Assembly (NCBI GenBank): GCA_028281075.1
Contig: JANQKO010000233.1
Coordinates: forward strand, 1 to 11,060
From: Alphaproteobacteria bacterium
GTDB taxonomy: Bacteria > Pseudomonadota > Alphaproteobacteria > GCA-2731375
Reading direction: 5' to 3'
Length of the DNA: 11,060 nt
Both the position numbers and the translations under genes were made by a program. Under the pieces are notes generated by a model that did not search any database, was not told the DNA's origin, and saw nothing but the letters and a program-made list of their open reading frames with translations. Below, one piece after another: positions 5,289 through 11,060 of the stretch (its first letter is position 1; every line of letters begins with the position of its first letter).

Positions 5289-6854
5289 ATGCAGCTCACC
5301 GTCTGGACATATGAAGGCCCGCCACATGTCGGCGCCATGCGGGTCGCCACGGCAATGAAGAACCTGCACTACGTGCTGCACGCGCCACAGGGCGACACCT
5401 ATGCCGATCTGCTGTTCACGATGATCGAGCGGCGTCCCGAACGGCCGCCGGTGACTTACACCACGTTCCAGGCACGCGACCTCGGCGGCGACACGGCCGC
5501 GCTGTTCAAGACGGCGGCGGCGGAGGCCTACGAGCGGTTCCGGCCGCAGGCGATGCTCGGCGGCGCATCCTGCACGGCGGAGCTGATCCAGGACGATCCC
5601 GGCGGCCTGGCCAAGGCTCTCGGCCTGCCGATTCCGGTGATCCCGCTGGAGCTGCCGGCTTATCAGCGCAAGGAAAACTGGGGCGCCTCCGAGACCTTCT
5701 ACCATCTGGTCCGCGCGCTGGCCGGCCCCATGGCACCGGCGCCGGGATCGCCTCCACCCGCCCGCACGCCGTCGCCGCGGCCGCGCTGCAATCTGTTGGG
5801 ACCGACGGCGCTCGGCTTCCGGCACCGGGACGATGTGCGGGAGGTTACCCGCCTGCTTGACCGGCTCGGCGTCGACGTCCATGTCGTGGCGCCGCTCGGC
5901 GCGACGCCGGCGGATCTCGCCCGCCTGGGCGAAGCCGATTTAAACGTCGTGCTCTACCCCGAAATCGCCGCGCTGACGGCGCGCTGGCTGGAACGCGCGT
6001 TCGGGCAGCCGACCGTCACGACGGTGCCGATCGGCGTCGGCGCGACACGGCGCTTCATCGAAGAGGTGGCTAACCTGACCGGCGCCGACCCGGTGCCCGC
6101 GTTGTCGGATACCGACGACCGGCTGCCCTGGTATTCGCGATCCGTCGACTCCAACTACCTGACCGGCAAGCGCGTCTTCATCTTCGGCGACGCGACCCAC
6201 GCCATCGCCGCAGCGCGTATCGCCAACCAGGAGCTGGGCTTCGAGGTGGTCGGCCTCGGCAGCTACAGCCGCGAGCAGGCCCGAGACGTCCGCGAGGCCG
6301 CCAAGGCTTACGGCGTCGACGCGCTAATCACGGACGATTACCTCGACGTCGAAGCCAAGGTCACCGAGCTCGAGCCCGAGCTGGTCCTGGGCACCCAGAT
6401 GGAGCGGCACATCGCCAAGCGGCTCGGCATTGCCTGCGCCGTGATCTCATCGCCGGTGCATGTCGAGGACTTCCCGGCCCGCTACGCGCCGCAAATGGGG
6501 TTCGAAGGCGCGAACGTGATCTTCGATACCTGGGTGCATCCCCTGATGATGGGGTTGGAGGAACATCTGCTCGGCATGTTCCGCGACGATTTCGAGTTCG
6601 CCGACGACGCGGCCCCGTCCCATCTCGGCCAGACGTCGCGCATCGTCGAGGATCTCGCCGCGCCCGCGGCGCATGCCGACGCTCAAGATTCCCTGCCGGC
6701 CTGGGCGCCGGACGCCGAGGCGGAGCTTGGCAAGGTGCCGTTCTTCGTCCGCGGCAAAGCCCGTCGCAACACCGAACGCTACGCCCGCGAGCAGGGCGTG
6801 GCCACCATTACCGTCGAGACCTTGTACGATGCCAAAGCGCATTTCGGCCGCTGA
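5289..6854 (+). CDS. bchB: Light-independent protochlorophyllide reductase subunit B
   Basis: BchB is the second catalytic subunit of dark-operative protochlorophyllide reductase. The product has 521 residues. D36 (HAPQGDTYAD) is at exactly the position of the unusual aspartate that ligates the [4Fe-4S] cluster together with three BchN cysteines; C95 is in GGASCTAELIQ. D287 (SRSVDSNYLTGKR) probably corresponds to the proton-donating D274 of R. capsulatus, shifted by about 13 residues because of a Pro/Ala/Arg-rich linker at about 145-168. The C-terminal PCP-red helix domain is about 475-521 (WAPDAEAELGKVPFFVRGKA). The start is the ATG 4 bp after bchN, without a clear Shine-Dalgarno sequence, so coupling to bchN is likely. 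The 3' end overlaps bchH by 26 bp in another frame. Confidence 0.96.
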   Translation: MQLTVWTYEGPPHVGAMRVATAMKNLHYVLHAPQGDTYADLLFTMIERRPERPPVTYTTFQARDLGGDTAALFKTAAAEAYERFRPQAMLGGASCTAELIQDDPGGLAKALGLPIPVIPLELPAYQRKENWGASETFYHLVRALAGPMAPAPGSPPPARTPSPRPRCNLLGPTALGFRHRDDVREVTRLLDRLGVDVHVVAPLGATPADLARLGEADLNVVLYPEIAALTARWLERAFGQPTVTTVPIGVGATRRFIEEVANLTGADPVPALSDTDDRLPWYSRSVDSNYLTGKRVFIFGDATHAIAAARIANQELGFEVVGLGSYSREQARDVREAAKAYGVDALITDDYLDVEAKVTELEPELVLGTQMERHIAKRLGIACAVISSPVHVEDFPARYAPQMGFEGANVIFDTWVHPLMMGLEEHLLGMFRDDFEFADDAAPSHLGQTSRIVEDLAAPAAHADAQDSLPAWAPDAEAELGKVPFFVRGKARRNTERYAREQGVATITVETLYDAKAHFGR

Positions 6855-9800
6855 TCCGACGCCCGTGCGCGTCGTTATTGTCACGCTGGACAGCCATCTC
6901 GCCGGCGCCGTCGAGCGCGCCGGCAAATCGCTGCGGCGCGAGCTTCCCGGATTGGAGCTCAATCTGCACGCGGCCGCGGAATGGGCGGCCGATCCGGCGG
7001 CGCTCGAGCGCTGCCGCGACGATATCGCCGTTGGCGACATCGTCATCGTCACCATGCTGTTCATGGAAGATCACATCGCGCCCGTGCTGCCGGCGCTCGA
7101 GGCGCGGCGCGACAGCTGCGACGCCATGATCGTCGGCATGTCCGCCGGCGAAGTCATCCGCCTGACGCGGATGGGGCGGTTCAGCATGAACGGCAAGCAG
7201 GGCGGCGCCATCTCCCTGCTGAAACGGCTGCGCGGCGGCAAGACCCACAACGCCAGCTCCGGCGCCCGGCAGATGGCCATGCTGCGCCGGATCCCGCGCA
7301 TACTGCGTTTCATCCCCGGTACGGCGCAGGATGTGCGCGCCTATTTCCTGACGCTGCAGTACTGGTTGGCAGCATCCGAAGAGAATGTCGGCAGCATGGT
7401 CCGTTTCCTGGTGGACCGGTATGCCGCCGGACCGCGCGAACGTCTGCGCGGGACACTGAAGACGCTCCCTCCCTCCGGTTATCCGGACGTAGGCGTCTAT
7501 CACCCGCGTATGACGGGCCGCATCGCCGACCGTGTCGCGCAATACCCCCAGGTCGAGCGATGCGGCCGCGGTACGGTCGGCCTGCTTGTGATGCGTTCCT
7601 ACGTGCTCGCCGGCGATACGGCGCACTATGACGGCGTCATCGAGGCCTTCGAGTCGCGCGGCCTCGACGTCGTGGCCGCGTTCGCCAGCGGCCTTGATGC
7701 CCGGCCGGCCGTCGAGAAGTTCTTTATCGAAGATGGCTGCGCTACGGTCGATGCCGTCGTCTCGCTGGCGGGGTTCTCGCTGGTGGGCGGTCCGGCCTAC
7801 AACGATTCCAAGGCCGCCGAGGACATGCTGGCCCAGCTCGACGTGCCTTACGTCACGGCCCAGGCCGTCGAGTTCCAGACGCTGGAACAATGGGAGACAT
7901 CAGATCGCGGCCTGATGCCCGTCGAAGCGACGATGATGGTCGCCATACCGGAGCTCGACGGCGCCACGGGTCCGATGGTCTTCGGCGGTCGCTCCAGCGC
8001 CGCCGCGAACAGCCGCGACATGAAGGTCCATGACGAACGGGCAGGGATGCTGGCGGCGCGGGTCGAGAAGCTGATCCGGTTGCGCCGGACACCGTCCGCC
8101 GATCGCAAGATCGGCATCGTGTTGTTCAACTTCCCACCGAACGCCGGCAGCACGGGAACGGCGGCACACCTGTCCGTGTTTGCCTCGCTGCACAATACGC
8201 TGCGCGCCCTGCGCGATGCCGGCTACGACGTCGACCTGCCGGACTCCGTCGACGCGTTGCGGAATCGCATCGTGAACGGCAACGCCACCCGTTACGGCGC
8301 CGAGGCGAATGTCCATAAGCGCATCGCGGCCAACGAGCACGTGCGTCGCGAGCGCTGGCTCGCCGAGATCGAAGCGCAGTGGGGGCCGGCGCCCGGACGG
8401 CAGCAGAGCGACGGCAGCACGATCCATGTGCTGGGCGAGCAGTTTGGCAATGTCTTAGTCGGCATTCAGCCCGCCTTCGGCTACGAGGGCGATCCCATGC
8501 GCCTCCTGTTCGAGAAGGGTTTCACGCCGACGCACGCCTTCTCGGCCTTCTATCGCTATCTGCGCGAGGACTTCGGCGCCGACGCGGTGCTGCACTTCGG
8601 GACGCACGGCGCGCTCGAATTCATGCCGGGCAAGCAGACCGGCATGTCCGACGTCTGCTGGCCAGACCGGCTGATCGGCGATCTGCCGAATTTCTACCTC
8701 TACGCGGCCAACAATCCGTCCGAGGGCACGATCGCCAAACGGCGCGCGGCGGCGACGCTGATCAGCTATCTGACGCCGCCGGTCGCGCATGCCGGCCTCT
8801 ACCGCGGTCTGCTTGACCTGAAGGCTTCGATCGACCGCTGGCGGCAGTCGTCCCCGGATCAGGCCGACGAGCGGCAGCGCCTCGCCGTGCTGATCCAAAC
8901 GCAGGCGGCGGAACTGGACCTGGCCGAGGCCGAGCCCGCCTGGTCGGACGATACGGACCACCGGATCGCTGACCTCGGACAGGCCGTCATGGAACTTGAA
9001 GACACGCTCATTCCGCAAGGGTTGCACGTCGTCGGCGAGGCCATGGCGCCTGCCGATCGGCTTGAGACGCTGACTGCCATGGCCGACGCGTCGGAGCTCG
9101 CGCCATCGGCCCGCGCCACGCTCGCGGCCATCGTCGACGGTCAGTCCGTCGATCAGGCGGCCACCGCGGCCGACAAGGAGACGAAGGAACGACTGGAAGA
9201 CCTGGCGCGGGCAAACCGGTTACTGGCCGAAGATCATGAGCTTCCAGCCATTCTCAAGGCGCTAGAGGGCAAATTCGTGCGCCCGGTACCCGGCGGCGAT
9301 CTTCTACGGACGCCGGCGGTCCTGCCGACGGGACGCAATCTGCACGGTTTCGATCCATACCGGATCCCCAGCGCCTTCGCCGTCGCGGACGGCGCGCTTC
9401 AGGCCGAGCGGGTGTTGGCGCGGCACGCCGTCGACGGCAACGACCTGCCCGAAACCGTCGCGCTCGTTCTCTGGGGTACCGACAACCTGAAGTCCGAGGG
9501 CAGTCCGATCGCGCAGGCGCTGGCGCTGATGGGCGCGCGGCCGCGCTTCGACAGTTTCGGACGCCTCGCCGGCGCGTCGCTGATCCCGCTGGCCGAGCTT
9601 GGCCGGCCGCGTATCGACGTCGTTCTGACCTTGTCCGGCATCTGCCGCGATCTGCTGCCCTTGCAGACGAGGATGCTGGCCGACGCCGCCTTCCAGGCCG
9701 CGACGGCCGACGAGCCCGTCGAGCAGAACTTCGTTCGCAAGCACACGCTGGCCTACCAGGCGGCCCATGATTGCGACGTCGAGACGGCGGCTCTGCGGGT

Positions 9801-10524
9801 GTTCAGCAACGCCGACGGCGCTTACGGCTCGAACGTCAACCATCTGGTGGACAGCGGCGGCTGGCAGGACGAGGACGAGCTGGCCGAAATCTATCTCAGG
9901 CGCAAAAGCTTCGCCTACGACCGTACCGGCCAGCCGATGCAGCAGTCCCAACTGCTCGCCAGCATCCTCTCCGACGTCCAGCTCGCCTATCAAAACCTCG
10001 AATCCGTCGAGCTCGGCGTCACCACCATCGATCACTATTTCGATACCCTTGGCGGGATCAGCCGAGCGGTGCACCGCGCCAAGGGCGACGAAATCCCCGT
10101 CTATATCGGCGATCAGACGAAAAGCGACGGCCGCGTGCGCACGCTCAGCGAACAGGTCGCGCTCGAGACCCGGACCCGGATGCTGAATCCGAAATGGTAC
10201 GAGGGCCTGTTGCAGCACGGCTACGAGGGCGTGCGGCAGATCGAGGCCCACGTCACCAACACGATGGGCTGGTCCGCCACCACCGGTCAGGTCGAGCCCT
10301 GGGTCTATCAACAGCTCACCCAGACCTACGTGCTGGACCCCGAGATGCGCGAACGGCTGGCGGCGCTCAATCCGAAGGCCTCGGCCCGGGTCGCGAACCG
10401 GCTGCTGGAGGCGCACGAGCGCAGCTACTGGTCGCCGGACCAGTCCATGCTCGAACAGCTGCGCGAGGCCGGCGACGAACTGGAGGACCGATTGGAAGGC
10501 ATTACCGAAGGAGTGGCCGCATGA
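6829..10524 (+). CDS. bchH: Magnesium chelatase large subunit BchH
   Basis: BchH binds protoporphyrin IX and, with the AAA+ BchI-BchD complex (not in this window), inserts Mg2+ in the first committed step of bacteriochlorophyll synthesis. It is a CobN/ChlH-family protein of 1231 residues, the usual size. An N-terminal domain (about 13-165: VRVVIVTLDSHLAGAVERAG onwards, with MIVGMSAGEVIRLTRMGRFS) precedes the long CobN-type chelatase region to the C-terminus. The signature FGTHGALEFMPGKQTGMSD carries H593 and E597, the motif containing the essential glutamate known from cyanobacterial ChlH. NTMGWSATTGQVEPWVYQQL marks the conserved C-terminal part. The frame is open further upstream to 6673, but this lies wholly within bchB and encodes a non-BchH sequence, so the ATG at 6829 was chosen. 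Its stop overlaps the bchL ATG. Confidence 0.96.
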   Translation: MPKRISAADPTPVRVVIVTLDSHLAGAVERAGKSLRRELPGLELNLHAAAEWAADPAALERCRDDIAVGDIVIVTMLFMEDHIAPVLPALEARRDSCDAMIVGMSAGEVIRLTRMGRFSMNGKQGGAISLLKRLRGGKTHNASSGARQMAMLRRIPRILRFIPGTAQDVRAYFLTLQYWLAASEENVGSMVRFLVDRYAAGPRERLRGTLKTLPPSGYPDVGVYHPRMTGRIADRVAQYPQVERCGRGTVGLLVMRSYVLAGDTAHYDGVIEAFESRGLDVVAAFASGLDARPAVEKFFIEDGCATVDAVVSLAGFSLVGGPAYNDSKAAEDMLAQLDVPYVTAQAVEFQTLEQWETSDRGLMPVEATMMVAIPELDGATGPMVFGGRSSAAANSRDMKVHDERAGMLAARVEKLIRLRRTPSADRKIGIVLFNFPPNAGSTGTAAHLSVFASLHNTLRALRDAGYDVDLPDSVDALRNRIVNGNATRYGAEANVHKRIAANEHVRRERWLAEIEAQWGPAPGRQQSDGSTIHVLGEQFGNVLVGIQPAFGYEGDPMRLLFEKGFTPTHAFSAFYRYLREDFGADAVLHFGTHGALEFMPGKQTGMSDVCWPDRLIGDLPNFYLYAANNPSEGTIAKRRAAATLISYLTPPVAHAGLYRGLLDLKASIDRWRQSSPDQADERQRLAVLIQTQAAELDLAEAEPAWSDDTDHRIADLGQAVMELEDTLIPQGLHVVGEAMAPADRLETLTAMADASELAPSARATLAAIVDGQSVDQAATAADKETKERLEDLARANRLLAEDHELPAILKALEGKFVRPVPGGDLLRTPAVLPTGRNLHGFDPYRIPSAFAVADGALQAERVLARHAVDGNDLPETVALVLWGTDNLKSEGSPIAQALALMGARPRFDSFGRLAGASLIPLAELGRPRIDVVLTLSGICRDLLPLQTRMLADAAFQAATADEPVEQNFVRKHTLAYQAAHDCDVETAALRVFSNADGAYGSNVNHLVDSGGWQDEDELAEIYLRRKSFAYDRTGQPMQQSQLLASILSDVQLAYQNLESVELGVTTIDHYFDTLGGISRAVHRAKGDEIPVYIGDQTKSDGRVRTLSEQVALETRTRMLNPKWYEGLLQHGYEGVRQIEAHVTNTMGWSATTGQVEPWVYQQLTQTYVLDPEMRERLAALNPKASARVANRLLEAHERSYWSPDQSMLEQLREAGDELEDRLEGITEGVAA
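10508..10513 (+). promoter_or_regulatory. Ribosome binding site of bchL
   Basis: AAGGAG is followed by 7 nt and the ATG at 10521. It is the best Shine-Dalgarno sequence of the plus-strand operon, within the last codons of bchH, and it decides the bchL start. BchL may need more copies than the other subunits, as it is the separate, docking iron protein. Confidence 0.75.
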
Positions 10525-11060
10525 ATATCGCGACGAAACCGATTCCGCCGAAGGCGCTCGACAGACGCGAAGACGGCGACGGCAGCGTGCAGGTGCGCCT
10601 CGATCCGTCCGTCAATATCGACGGCGCCAAGGTCTTCGCCGTTTACGGCAAGGGCGGGATCGGCAAGAGCACGACGTCGTCCAACCTGTCGGTCGCCTTC
10701 TCCAAGCTGGGCAAGCGGGTGCTGCAGATCGGCTGCGATCCGAAGCACGATTCCACCTTCACGCTGACCAAGAGCCTGGTGCCGACGGTGATCGACGTTC
10801 TCGAGTCCGTCGACTTCCATGCCGAGGAACTGCGGGTCGAGGACTTCGTCTACGAGGGCTACAACGGCGTCATGTGCGTCGAGGCCGGCGGCCCGCCGGC
10901 GGGCACCGGCTGCGGCGGCTATGTCGTCGGTCAGACGGTGAAGCTCCTGAAGGAGCATCACCTGCTCGAGGACACCGACGTCGTCATCTTCGATGTGCTC
11001 GGCGACGTGGTCTGCGGCGGCTTCGCCTCGCCGCTGCAGCACGCCGAACGCGCGCTGATC
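10521..11060 (+). CDS. bchL: Light-independent protochlorophyllide reductase ATP-binding subunit BchL, 5' part (cut by right edge)
   Basis: BchL is a NifH-like homodimeric ATPase that passes electrons, two ATP per electron, to BchN-BchB. I translated 180 codons from the ATG at 10521; the family has about 300 residues, so the last 40% lies outside. The P-loop is GKGGIGKST (43-51), the switch-like stretch is IGCDPKHDST (70-79), and the two cysteines that hold the intersubunit [4Fe-4S] cluster are C131 (GTGCGGY) and C165 (DVVCGGF). Their spacing of 34 is the same as the usual C124/C158 pair. The N-terminal 33 residues before the conserved core are variable, as in other BchL. The ATG overlaps the bchH stop (ATGA). 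bchM often follows in this gene order but is not visible here. Confidence 0.96.
   Translation, partial: MNIATKPIPPKALDRREDGDGSVQVRLDPSVNIDGAKVFAVYGKGGIGKSTTSSNLSVAFSKLGKRVLQIGCDPKHDSTFTLTKSLVPTVIDVLESVDFHAEELRVEDFVYEGYNGVMCVEAGGPPAGTGCGGYVVGQTVKLLKEHHLLEDTDVVIFDVLGDVVCGGFASPLQHAERALI

Noticed and set aside
4391..5350. Long minus-strand open frame (319 codons) opposite bchN
   Set aside because: The plus strand encodes a complete BchN with all cluster cysteines; the antisense product is Arg-rich and without recognisable family features.
6673..6828. Upstream extension of bchH by 52 codons
   Set aside because: It lies entirely within the conserved C-terminal domain of bchB in another frame, and BchH homology starts only after the ATG at 6829.
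9304..10416. Long minus-strand open frame (370 codons) opposite bchH
   Set aside because: Shadow of the third-codon GC bias of bchH; no ribosome binding site or family resemblance.

Overview
The window is the regulatory and protochlorophyllide-reduction end of a bacteriochlorophyll photosynthesis gene cluster. GC-rich coding sequence, the order bchG–ppsR–ppaA followed divergently by bchF-bchN-bchB-bchH-bchL, and the PpsR/PpaA regulator pair point to an anoxygenic phototrophic proteobacterium, most likely an alphaproteobacterium (purple non-sulfur or aerobic anoxygenic phototroph). I cannot name the genus from the sequence.

Left arm, minus strand: the 5' part of bchG (chlorophyll synthase, cut by the left edge), a 102-bp promoter/operator region, ppsR (PAS-PAS-HTH redox/light repressor, GTG start), and ppaA (AerR-type cobalamin-binding antirepressor). 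ppaA and ppsR are 38 bp apart and probably co-transcribed.

Centre (3008-3428): a 421-bp divergent control region, visibly more AT-rich in its middle, with two tandem PpsR palindromes (TGT-N12-ACA type) 8 bp apart near ppaA and a third just upstream of bchF.

Right arm, plus strand: bchF (3-vinyl hydratase), bchN and bchB (catalytic half of the light-independent protochlorophyllide reductase), bchH (large subunit of Mg-chelatase) and the first 180 codons of bchL (reductase ATPase, cut by the right edge). The genes overlap or nearly touch (ATGA at bchF/bchN, 4-bp gap at bchN/bchB, 26-bp overlap at bchB/bchH, ATGA at bchH/bchL), so they form one tightly packed operon. Together they insert Mg into protoporphyrin IX (BchH, with BchI and BchD encoded elsewhere), reduce the D ring of protochlorophyllide (BchL, BchN, BchB), hydrate the 3-vinyl group (BchF) and later attach the isoprenoid tail (BchG).

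The cluster is of a known type and I see no new biological system. The most distinctive DNA-level feature is a 13-bp lattice of TGTCA/TGACA half-sites in both control regions. It makes up consecutive PpsR palindromes exactly 8 bp apart that lie on recognisable -35/-10 elements. Other points of interest are the unclear bchF start, a PpsR that seems to lack one of the two redox cysteines known from Rhodobacter, and small hairpins in the leaders.
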